Source of the DNA: an uncultured Eubacteriales bacterium
Lineage (GTDB): Bacteria; Bacillota; Clostridia; Oscillospirales; Oscillospiraceae
Direction: 5' to 3'
DNA length: 13,147 nucleotides
Assembly: GCA_905201305.1 (NCBI GenBank)
Contig: CAJKNS010000043.1
Span: 1 to 13,147 of the forward strand
This document shows, in pieces, positions 1 to 5,592 of the stretch (its first letter is position 1; the number at the start of each line of letters is the position of its first letter). The position numbers and the translations under genes are program-made. The notes beneath the pieces were generated by a model. The model ran no database searches and was not told the DNA's origin. It worked only from the letters and a program-made list of their open reading frames with translations.

Positions 1-24
1 CTTTTTGTACGGTTCCGGCATTTG

Positions 25-234
25 TCATCCAAGCCCACAAAACAGGGTCAAAATTCCGCCGACAATCAGCCCAGCCGCCAGCAGAAACAAACAGCCCTCC
101 AGTAAGTAGGGAAGCATTGCCCAGACCACCCGGCGAATCAGCAGCTTCCGGCGAAAATCCTCCGGCGAGGCTGCATGCTTGGGCATGGGGACGGTGAATA
201 GATCGCTGACATATACGTGATTTGTGGCTTTCAT
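25..234 (-). CDS. Small single-helix membrane protein, unknown function
   Basis: The product has 69 residues and I do not recognise its family. The N-terminal ~37 residues are polar and end in a basic stretch (FRRKLLIRR, about 28-36). A hydrophobic segment rich in Leu, Gly and Ile follows (about 38-67) and runs nearly to the C-terminus, so it is probably a tail-anchored or single-span inner-membrane protein with its N-terminus in the cytoplasm (positive-inside rule). I chose the ATG at 234 over an upstream in-frame start at 285 because a strong AGGAGG (243-248) sits 8 nt before it. An extended -10 promoter lies at 270-278, so it is probably transcribed on its own, downstream of the terminator that closes the glpK operon. 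The stop TGA is at 25-27. Coding status rests on the ribosome binding site, the promoter and the hydrophobic pattern. Confidence 0.72.
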   Translation of the reverse strand: MKATNHVYVSDLFTVPMPKHAASPEDFRRKLLIRRVVWAMLPYLLEGCLFLLAAGLIVGGILTLFCGLG

Positions 235-269
235 GATACATTCCTCCTGCAAATTTACTTTCTGGAAAG

Positions 270-278
270 AGTATAGCA
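270..278 (-). promoter_or_regulatory. Extended -10 promoter for the 69-residue membrane protein gene
   Basis: On the minus strand the sequence reads TGC-TATACT, a TGn extended -10 with five of six matches to TATAAT, about 35 bp upstream of the chosen start codon. No good -35 hexamer is seen 16-18 bp further upstream, which is common for extended -10 promoters. It lies just past the terminator at 321-355, as expected for an independently transcribed gene. Confidence 0.55.
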
Positions 279-320
279 GAGGCAATGTACCATAAGTGGG
301 ACTTTACAAAGAGTATGAAG

Positions 321-355
321 AAAACCGCAGACAGCTTTCCACTGCCTGCGGTTTT
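321..355. terminator. Bidirectional rho-independent terminator after the zinc-ribbon gene
   Basis: AAAACCGCAG (321-330) pairs with CTGCGGTTTT (346-355). After one A/C mismatch, CAG (332-334) pairs with CTG (342-344), leaving a 7-nt loop. The A and T tracts flanking the GC stem allow termination on both strands. It begins 11 bp beyond the stop of the minus-strand zinc-ribbon gene, so it probably ends the glpK operon. Confidence 0.85.
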
Positions 356-365
356 TATAGTTGGT

Positions 366-893
366 TCAGTTGACAAACAGGTCTGCGCGCTTTTTATAAT
401 AGATGTTGGTCAGAATCATCATGACTGCGATTGTGAGCAGGGTGCTTACCGCAGAGCTTACCGCATAAATCTCGGTACCGATGGCATTGACCAGATTCAG
501 AGCATTGAGCGCACAGTTGACACAAAGGAATGCCAAGTAAGCCTTCGGACCGTTCTGCCGGAAGCCAGCCAGACGGAACCGCGCATAAATTGCCAGCACC
601 GCCGTCACAGCATACGCAACACCATAGAAGATGTAAATAGCGCTCCATGCGCCAAAGCCATCCGGATCACTGAAGAGTCCGGCAAAATACTGTACGGCGT
701 TGAATGCGTTGAGAATTGCCGCCAGAAACAGCTGAAAATAGATCAGGAATTTGTGCCACTTCATGGGGTGAGTGTTCCGTGGCAGCGTAGCCGGATCGGC
801 AGGCAGCGGCGGCGTATTCTCCACCTGTGCGCCGCAGACGGTGCAGAACGCCGCGTCCTCCGGAAGCTTGGTACCGCAGTTTTTACAATACAT
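366..893 (-). CDS. Zinc-ribbon membrane protein, four predicted helices
   Basis: The product has 175 residues. An N-terminal zinc ribbon has Cys3-x2-Cys6 and Cys17-x2-Cys20 (pattern YCKNCGTKL, then FCTVCG). A short Pro-rich linker (27-43) follows, then four hydrophobic segments at about 48-72, 82-103, 117-138 and 143-164, and a short basic C-terminal tail. This layout is common in Clostridia, where such proteins are mostly uncharacterised membrane proteins with a cytoplasmic zinc knuckle. The sequence gives no catalytic motif, so no function is assigned. The ATG at 893 is supported by GGGAG (902-906) 8 nt upstream. It is the third gene of the probable glpK-aminotransferase operon, 46 bp after the aminotransferase stop. 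A 7-bp inverted repeat lies in that gap, and the terminator at 321-355 follows the gene. Confidence 0.85.
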   Translation of the reverse strand: MYCKNCGTKLPEDAAFCTVCGAQVENTPPLPADPATLPRNTHPMKWHKFLIYFQLFLAAILNAFNAVQYFAGLFSDPDGFGAWSAIYIFYGVAYAVTAVLAIYARFRLAGFRQNGPKAYLAFLCVNCALNALNLVNAIGTEIYAVSSAVSTLLTIAVMMILTNIYYKKRADLFVN

Positions 894-908
894 GATGCAT
901 TCTCCCTT

Positions 909-933
909 CCTGTTAAAATTGCACGGTAACAGG
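909..933. repeat. Inverted repeat CCTGTTA-N11-TAACAGG between aminotransferase and zinc-ribbon genes
   Basis: CCTGTTA (909-915) and TAACAGG (927-933) are perfect 7-bp inverted arms around an 11-nt spacer. On the minus-strand transcript the 3' arm runs straight into the Shine-Dalgarno of the zinc-ribbon gene (GGAAGGGAG, 902-910, sharing its GG). There is no U tract after it, so it does not look like a terminator. It could be an RNA hairpin affecting translation or processing, or an operator. Confidence 0.6.
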
Positions 934-939
934 CAGCTT

Positions 940-2136
940 TTATTCTCCCTTCAGTCCGTATTCCTTCGCCAGCTCCTGAAAATAGGGGAGACTATGGAGA
1001 ATCGTCTCATAGCTGACGCAGTAGGCGATCCGCACATAGCCCGGGCAGGCAAAGCTGGAGCCGGGCACCACCAGAATATGATACTTCTTTGCCCGCTGGA
1101 CGAACTCCGCTTCGTCTGCCGTGGGCGTTTTTACAAACAGATAGAACGCGCCCTGGGGCTTAATGCATTCAAACCCGCAGGCTTTGAGCCCCTGATACAG
1201 CGCCTCCCGGTTCCGATTATAGGCTTCGACATCCGTCTGGGCATCCAGACAGCGGGCAACGGCACGCTGCATGAGAGACGGTGCATTCACAAAGCCGGAC
1301 ACACGGGGGGCAATTCCCGCCGCCGCATATACCAGCTCATAATCGCTCAGCTCATTTGGAATCACCAGATAACCAATTCGCTCGCCGGGCAGGGACAGGG
1401 ACTTGGACCAGCTGTAGCAGACCACGGTGTTGACGTAATACTCCGTGAGATAGGGCACCTCCACGCCGTCATAGGCAAGCTCCCGATAGGGCTCGTCGGA
1501 AATCAGATAGATATCCGTGCCGAGTTCATGCTGCTTTTCGCGGAGGATCCGGCTCATCTCCCGGCAGGTTTCCGCAGAATAGACCACGCCGGTGGGGTTG
1601 TTGGGGTTATTGACAATCACTGCCTTGGTTCTGGGGGTGATTTTTTCCGCAAACTCCCGGAGATTGGGCTGGAAATCCACGGTGTTGGGGGACACCACCA
1701 CCAGCTTACCGTCGTAATTTGCCACATAGTTACCGTATTCCGTGAAATACGGGGCAAAGGTCAATACCTCGTCTCCGGGATTTAAGAGGGTTTTGAGGAT
1801 GACATTCAGACCGCCGGCAGCGCCTACGGTCATAATGATGTTGTTCTCGTGAAAATCGGTGCCGAACCGGCGATTGAGACTCTCTGCCACCGCCTGCCGT
1901 ACGTCTTGATAGCCCACATTGGACATATAGCCGTGGACCATCAGGGAATCCTCCTGGTCAAGGATCTCCCGAATGGCGTCCTTCACCGCTTCAGGCGCCG
2001 GTACGGAAGGATTGCCCAGAGAGAAATCATAAACATTCTCCGCGCCATATTCCCGTGCCATATTCTGTCCTTCCTCAAACATGGCGCGAATCACAGAATT
2101 GTTGCTGGCAAGCTGTTTCATTTTTTCCGAAATCAT
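940..2136 (-). CDS. PLP-dependent aminotransferase, class I/II (aspartate aminotransferase-like)
   Basis: The product has 398 residues, usual for fold-type I aminotransferases, cytoplasmic. It should transfer an amino group between an amino acid and a 2-oxo acid through pyridoxal phosphate. Visible landmarks: the NNPNNPTG motif (176-183), Asp214 in LISDEPY (binds the PLP ring nitrogen), the Schiff-base Lys245 in SWSKSLSLPGERIGY, and Arg369 in YVRIAY (binds the substrate carboxylate). Its precise substrate cannot be read from sequence; aspartate, alanine or aromatic amino acids are all possible. I chose the ATG at 2136 because AGGAGA lies 8 nt upstream and because it forms an ATGA overlap with the glpK stop. 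An upstream in-frame start would extend the protein 12 residues into glpK. The overlap implies translational coupling with glycerol kinase, an unexpected pairing. It differs clearly from DapL, encoded further along. Confidence 0.93.
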   Translation of the reverse strand: MISEKMKQLASNNSVIRAMFEEGQNMAREYGAENVYDFSLGNPSVPAPEAVKDAIREILDQEDSLMVHGYMSNVGYQDVRQAVAESLNRRFGTDFHENNIIMTVGAAGGLNVILKTLLNPGDEVLTFAPYFTEYGNYVANYDGKLVVVSPNTVDFQPNLREFAEKITPRTKAVIVNNPNNPTGVVYSAETCREMSRILREKQHELGTDIYLISDEPYRELAYDGVEVPYLTEYYVNTVVCYSWSKSLSLPGERIGYLVIPNELSDYELVYAAAGIAPRVSGFVNAPSLMQRAVARCLDAQTDVEAYNRNREALYQGLKACGFECIKPQGAFYLFVKTPTADEAEFVQRAKKYHILVVPGSSFACPGYVRIAYCVSYETILHSLPYFQELAKEYGLKGE

Positions 2137-3662
2137 TTCAGGTTCTCCTTTCGGGTGGCAGCGTGACCCCACGCCATGGAAAGCTCAATGGCAGTCCGCC
2201 ACAGGCTGCGCAGCTCCATTCTGGTTTCCGGCGCCATATTGGGGGTGAAAATCCGGTCCGTTTTCTGAAGGGAGGAAAGCTCCTCCGTGCCGCTCCATAC
2301 GCCGGTGGCAAGTCCCGCCAAGAATGCTGCGCCTGCCGCCGTTGTTTCTACCATTTGCGGACGAATCACCGGGATTTCCAGCAAATCCGACTGGAACTGC
2401 ATCATAAAATCGCTGACCGATGCACCTCCGTCTACCCGAAGCTCTGCCATGGGTGTCCGGGACTCCATTGCCATGGTGTCCACCAAATCGCCCACCTCAT
2501 ATGCGATGGACTCCAATACCGCGCGGCACATGTGGGCTTTTCCGGTGCCTCGGGTCAGACCGAAGAAGCTGCCCCGGGCGTCCACATCCCAATATGGGGC
2601 ACCAAGACCCGTAAAGGCAGGAACAAAATAGACACCGTCGTTGCTGCTGAGGGATTCCGCCTGCAAATCGCACTCGGGGGCTGCGGCAATGATGTGGCAC
2701 TCGTCCCGAAGCCACTGAATTGCGGAGCCGGCGTTAAAGGCGCTGCCCTCCAGCGCATAGGTGGTTTTACCGTCCAGACTCCATGCGACAGAGGTCAGAA
2801 GCCCGCGGCTGGAACGGACGCTTTCGGTGCCCGTGTTCATCAGCACGAACCAGCCGGTGCCATAGGTGTTCTTCGCCTGGCCCGGCTTGAAGCAGCCCTG
2901 ACCAAACAGCGCCGCCGCCTGATCGCCTGCGGAGCCGGAAATGGGCGTGCCCTCCAGCATTTCAAGGCCCTTCAGATGCCGGTCTACCGTGCCATATACC
3001 ATGGAAGACGGCACCGGCTCCGGCAGCATGCACATGGGGATATTCAAAAGCCGGCAAAGCTCCGGATCCCAGCTGAGCTTGTCGATGTCAAACAGCATGG
3101 TACGGGAGGCGTTGGAATAGTCGGTGACATGGGCTTTTCCGCCGGTGAGGTTCCAAATCAGCCAGGAATCCACATTGCCAAACAGAATTTCGCCGTTTTC
3201 CGCCCGTTTCTGGAGGGTGGGGTCCTGATCCAGCAGCCAGCGGATTTTGGTACCGGAGAAATAGGGATCAATGAGCAGACCCGTCCGGCTCAGCACCAGA
3301 TTGGCAGCTCCGTCCGCAGTGAGCCGGTCACAGATGGACGCGGTTCGGCGGCACTGCCACACAATGGCGTTGGACACGGGCTTTCCGGTGGTTTTATCCC
3401 ACAAAATCGTGGTTTCCCGCTGGTTGGTGATGCCGATGGCAGCGATATCCGTGGGGCTTAGACCGCTGCGCTCAAAGGCTTCTGCCATTGCCAAAAGCTC
3501 GGTGGAGAGAATCTCCATGGGATCATGCTCCACCCAGCCGGGCTTGGGATAGTGCTGGGTCAGGGGATACTGCGCCTTTGTGACAATATCGCCGGATTTA
3601 TCAAAAATAATGGCACGGGATGATGTGGTGCCCTGGTCTACTGCCAGTACGTAGCCATTCAT
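2133..3662 (-). CDS. glpK: Glycerol kinase
   Basis: The product has 509 residues, a normal length for the family. It phosphorylates glycerol with ATP to sn-glycerol 3-phosphate in the cytoplasm (FGGY kinase family, two actin-like domains). Landmarks: the N-terminal phosphate-binding loop VDQGTTSSRA (8-17), NQRETT with Arg82 and Glu83 and Tyr134 in DPYFSGTK (glycerol contacts by analogy with the E. coli enzyme), the catalytic Asp247 in SGSAGDQAAALFGQ, NTYGTG (265-270), PAFTGLGAPYWD (348-359) and the second-domain DGGAS motif (411-415). The loop at about 222-243 matches neither the fructose-bisphosphate loop of E. coli nor the His loop phosphorylated by HPr in many Firmicutes, as I recall them. 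The start is supported by an AAAGGAAG ribosome site 8-9 nt upstream. No glpF or glpD is adjacent. It is the first gene of the minus-strand operon. Confidence 0.97.
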   Translation of the reverse strand: MNGYVLAVDQGTTSSRAIIFDKSGDIVTKAQYPLTQHYPKPGWVEHDPMEILSTELLAMAEAFERSGLSPTDIAAIGITNQRETTILWDKTTGKPVSNAIVWQCRRTASICDRLTADGAANLVLSRTGLLIDPYFSGTKIRWLLDQDPTLQKRAENGEILFGNVDSWLIWNLTGGKAHVTDYSNASRTMLFDIDKLSWDPELCRLLNIPMCMLPEPVPSSMVYGTVDRHLKGLEMLEGTPISGSAGDQAAALFGQGCFKPGQAKNTYGTGWFVLMNTGTESVRSSRGLLTSVAWSLDGKTTYALEGSAFNAGSAIQWLRDECHIIAAAPECDLQAESLSSNDGVYFVPAFTGLGAPYWDVDARGSFFGLTRGTGKAHMCRAVLESIAYEVGDLVDTMAMESRTPMAELRVDGGASVSDFMMQFQSDLLEIPVIRPQMVETTAAGAAFLAGLATGVWSGTEELSSLQKTDRIFTPNMAPETRMELRSLWRTAIELSMAWGHAATRKENLK

Positions 3663-3688
3663 AGCTGCACTTCCTTTCCTATGGCTAT

Positions 3689-3717
3689 AGTTTCTCCGAT
3701 TTTACCGAGATTGTCAA
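3689..3717 (-). promoter_or_regulatory. Possible promoter of the glpK operon
   Basis: A perfect TTGACA -35 hexamer lies at 3712-3717 on the minus strand, about 50 bp before the glpK start. At 17-bp spacing the -10 would be GAAACT (3689-3694), only three of six matches. A better hexamer, TATAGC (3684-3689), is too far away at 22 bp. So the -35 is convincing but the -10 is weak, and the promoter may need an activator. Confidence 0.4.
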
Positions 3718-3761
3718 TGGGAACCGCCGATATTTCTTCGATTTCGAAAAGATAATCGTCA

Positions 3762-3801
3762 TTCTCAACGAAAATGATCGGTGTTTCTTGTATGTTCTCA
3801 A
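3762..3801. repeat. Two direct repeats TTCTCAA in the glpK / membrane-protein intergenic region
   Basis: TTCTCAA occurs at 3762-3768 and 3795-3801, 33 bp apart start to start, about three helical turns. The second copy lies between the -35 and -10 of the plus-strand promoter. Spacing on one face of the helix would suit a dimeric regulator, but a 7-mer repeated twice is weak evidence on its own. Confidence 0.35.
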
Positions 3802-3815
3802 TTATCTGGTATAAT
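3788..3815 (+). promoter_or_regulatory. Extended -10 promoter for the 347-residue membrane protein gene
   Basis: TATAAT at 3810-3815 is a perfect -10, preceded by TGG (a TGn extension at 3807-3809). A partial -35, TTGTAT, lies at 3788-3793 with a 16-bp spacer. The start codon is 33 bp downstream of the -10, giving a short leader of about 27 nt. Confidence 0.75.
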
Positions 3816-3848
3816 AGATGGCATTCTATTGGAGCGGAGTGATACCCT

Positions 3849-4892
3849 ATGAAAAGCGCACTGCGGAAAGAAAGTATCCATCATCTGCTGCCCCGCATCA
3901 TCATCTGCGGCGTGCTGGCGGTGATTTTGTTTGGTCTGTCCGGAAAAGGTCTGGTTTCCATGTTAATTGGACCCAAAAGCCTTTCGGATGCAGCACCGGA
4001 AAAGGGCGAATATGTGTCCTTTGACGCCAGCGAGGTCATTGTTGCCTTTGCCAATCTCACGGCAAAGTCCGACAGCGGCACCGACACCCTGAAAACCTAT
4101 TACCTTCTGCCCGCAGGCGACGGCACCTATCTTGCGGTGATGGACCGGAAGGAGCACCATAGCAACGTCATGGACAAAGCCATGGACCAGAGCCACGAAT
4201 ACTATCTGGGCGATTTGGAAACACTCACAATGCTGGGCACCGTTCAGGGCACCGTTACCGCGCTGGAGGATGATATGACCAGCTATATGGTGGACTGTAT
4301 TGAAAAATACAATCTGCCCGGCTATGAAGAGGGCGACGATACCAGTGCGCTGATTCTTCCGCTGCAAATCGATCTGGACCGGGTAGGACTGTTTTCCAAA
4401 ACCGTTACGCTGATTCTGGGCGGCGCAGGGCTGGTGTTCCTGATTCTCATGCTGCTATTCCTGATTCCTGCCCTCGCCGGAGCCTATCAGAAGAAGGCAA
4501 TGGAAGCGGTTCTGAAGGATCACACCCCTGAGGAAACCGAAAGCCTGTTTACCTCCGCCGAAAAGCTGGAACGGGTTCGGGTTGGCGAATATCTCTGGTA
4601 TCAGAAGGGCGCCACCACCCACGCCGTGAAAACCGCCGACCTCATTTGGGGCTATCCCATGCCCGAGCCGCTGGTTATCAGCAAATACCGCTGGGTGGTT
4701 GCCCTGTATGATCTGGAGCAGAACATGATTCAGGTGTGCTTCCAGAACCAGGGGGACTGCCAGAAGCTGCTGGATGCCGTAAAGGCGCAGGGTCATCCCT
4801 TCGTCTCCGGCTATACCAGCGAGCTTTCTCAGAAGTTCCAGCAGAACTTCAAGGGCTTTGTCCGGGACGCGGAAAAGGCAGCAAAAGAATAA
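3849..4892 (+). CDS. Two-helix membrane protein with extracytoplasmic domain, unknown function
   Basis: The product has 347 residues. A hydrophobic segment at about 16-40 follows a basic N-terminus (LRKESIHHLLPR). Next is a ~140-residue acidic, mixed-structure domain (about 45-180), then a second strongly hydrophobic helix (about 184-212) and a ~135-residue C-terminal domain. With the positive-inside rule, the middle domain is probably outside the membrane and the C-terminal domain inside. The C-terminal domain has alternating short hydrophobic stretches (GEYLWYQKG, KTADLIWGYPM, YRWVVALYDL, MIQVCF) like the beta-rich PH-like domains of some uncharacterised Firmicutes membrane proteins. I think it may belong to one of the DUF families of Clostridia (possibly DUF6709) but cannot confirm this. 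The ATG at 3849 has GGAG 9 nt upstream. It is monocistronic: own promoter, and hairpin terminator at 4898-4933. Confidence 0.87.
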   Translation: MKSALRKESIHHLLPRIIICGVLAVILFGLSGKGLVSMLIGPKSLSDAAPEKGEYVSFDASEVIVAFANLTAKSDSGTDTLKTYYLLPAGDGTYLAVMDRKEHHSNVMDKAMDQSHEYYLGDLETLTMLGTVQGTVTALEDDMTSYMVDCIEKYNLPGYEEGDDTSALILPLQIDLDRVGLFSKTVTLILGGAGLVFLILMLLFLIPALAGAYQKKAMEAVLKDHTPEETESLFTSAEKLERVRVGEYLWYQKGATTHAVKTADLIWGYPMPEPLVISKYRWVVALYDLEQNMIQVCFQNQGDCQKLLDAVKAQGHPFVSGYTSELSQKFQQNFKGFVRDAEKAAKE

Positions 4893-4897
4893 CGAAC

Positions 4898-4933
4898 AAA
4901 GAGGATGTGCCAATCACGACACATCCTCTTTTT
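4898..4933. terminator. Shared convergent terminator between membrane-protein and GNAT genes
   Basis: AAAGAGGATGTG (4898-4909) and CACATCCTCTTT (4920-4931) form a perfect 12-bp stem with a 10-nt loop. Five T residues (4929-4933) follow on the plus strand, with a shorter T tract on the minus strand. It sits between two convergent genes, 6 bp after one stop and 4 bp from the other, so it can serve both. Confidence 0.92.
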
Positions 4934-4936
4934 GAA

Positions 4937-5428
4937 TTAAAATGTCAGGCGCATATCATACCACACCGCGCCGCCGTGCTCCGAGGCGCTTTCTCCCTGG
5001 CATACGTAGCCCATGGATTCGTAAAAACCGATTTTCTCCTTTTTGCAGGTGAGAATTACGCCCTTTTGCCCGCCGCTTTTTGCCCGAGTGACCAGCGCCT
5101 CCATCAGCTTTTTGGCAATGCCATGATGCTGATAGCTTGGGTCTACCGCCAAGCCGAACACCGTTTGCCATGGATTTTCGAGACTGTGGGGGCAATCCGG
5201 CTCATACAGCTCGTCGCCCAGCACCGGCGTATCGGTGCAGCAGCCGTTAATCAGTCCAATCACGCCCGCAGTGGGATGCTCCGCCACCAAAAAGCGCTCC
5301 GGAAACAGGGAGATTCTTGTCCGAAAGGCTTCTCTGGTGGCAGCCTCCGCCGCAGGAAAGCAGCGATTTTCCACCCGGCACACCGCATCCAGATCCGCCG
5401 GGGTAACTGTACGAATGATGTAGTCCAT
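4937..5428 (-). CDS. GNAT-family N-acetyltransferase
   Basis: The product has 163 residues, a normal size for a single-domain cytoplasmic GNAT that uses acetyl-CoA. The core acetyl-CoA motif is in the strand and helix around GLAVDPSYQHHGIAKKLMEAL (about 92-112), with the pyrophosphate loop QHHGIA at 100-105 in the place of the usual Q/R-x-x-G-x-G/A. The later VILTCKKEKIGFYESMGY segment (124-141) gives the second half of the fold. The NRCFPAAEAAT segment near 21-31 and LTCK..FYE..GY resemble the arylalkylamine-acetyltransferase-like subgroup, whose bacterial members mostly have unknown amine substrates. I chose the ATG at 5428 because GGAG lies 9 nt upstream and the extension to 5512 would run through the promoter. 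It is transcribed alone, divergently from dapF. Confidence 0.9.
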   Translation of the reverse strand: MDYIIRTVTPADLDAVCRVENRCFPAAEAATREAFRTRISLFPERFLVAEHPTAGVIGLINGCCTDTPVLGDELYEPDCPHSLENPWQTVFGLAVDPSYQHHGIAKKLMEALVTRAKSGGQKGVILTCKKEKIGFYESMGYVCQGESASEHGGAVWYDMRLTF

Positions 5429-5459
5429 TTGTAAAAACTCCAAACCATATTGAATTGAT

Positions 5460-5491
5460 TTCCCGGTTATTTTATCAGCTTTTTCCGGGAA
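5460..5491. repeat. Inverted repeat TTCCCGG-N18-CCGGGAA around the GNAT promoter -10
   Basis: TTCCCGG (5460-5466) and CCGGGAA (5485-5491) are perfect 7-bp arms separated by 18 bp. The whole -10 element of the minus-strand GNAT promoter lies between the arms, and the right arm touches its -35. This is a reasonable position for a repressor site. A transcript hairpin is less likely because the element would be mostly upstream of the expected start. Confidence 0.5.
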
Positions 5492-5497
5492 TTGCAA
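5469..5497 (-). promoter_or_regulatory. Promoter of the GNAT gene
   Basis: On the minus strand, TTGCAA (-35, 5492-5497) is followed after exactly 17 bp by TAAAAT (-10, 5469-5474), with a TGA extension directly before the -10. The start codon lies about 41 bp downstream of the -10. Confidence 0.7.
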
Positions 5498-5506
5498 GGT
5501 ACCCCA

Positions 5507-5535
5507 TTGCATAATTCCCCGTCGGATGATATAAT
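5507..5535 (+). promoter_or_regulatory. Promoter of the dapF-dapL operon
   Basis: TTGCAT (-35, 5507-5512) and a perfect TATAAT (-10, 5530-5535) are separated by 17 bp, with TGA directly before the -10 (extended). Transcription would start near 5542, giving a dapF leader of about 50 nt. The promoter is back to back with the GNAT promoter; the two -35 hexamers are 9 bp apart. Confidence 0.82.
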
Positions 5536-5551
5536 CCAGGCATCAATCCTT

Positions 5552-5579
5552 TGCTTTGCGAGGAAAAATCAGCAAAGCA
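5552..5579 (+). repeat. Leader hairpin upstream of dapF
   Basis: TGCTTTGC (5552-5559) and GCAAAGCA (5572-5579) form a perfect 8-bp stem with a 12-nt loop. It lies wholly in the predicted dapF leader and ends 3 nt before the AGGAGG ribosome site. CCT (5548-5550) could extend the pairing to AGG (5583-5585) across an internal loop and partly mask the ribosome site. No T tract follows, so it is not an intrinsic terminator. Confidence 0.6.
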
Positions 5580-5592
5580 GTCAGGAGGTATT

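Noticed and set aside
285..929. A 214-codon plus-strand open frame opposite the zinc-ribbon gene
   Set aside because: It starts inside the promoter region of the small membrane-protein gene, runs through a clear terminator, and has no domain features. The opposite strand encodes a clean Cys4 zinc ribbon with four helices.
772..1785. A 337-codon plus-strand open frame opposite the aminotransferase and zinc-ribbon genes
   Set aside because: It is a register shadow of the aminotransferase, spanning two real genes without its own promoter or ribosome site.
2055..3461. A 468-codon plus-strand open frame antisense to glpK and the aminotransferase
   Set aside because: It is in register with glpK codons, the same codon-use artefact as above. 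The product is low in recognisable structure, and it runs across two well-supported minus-strand genes.
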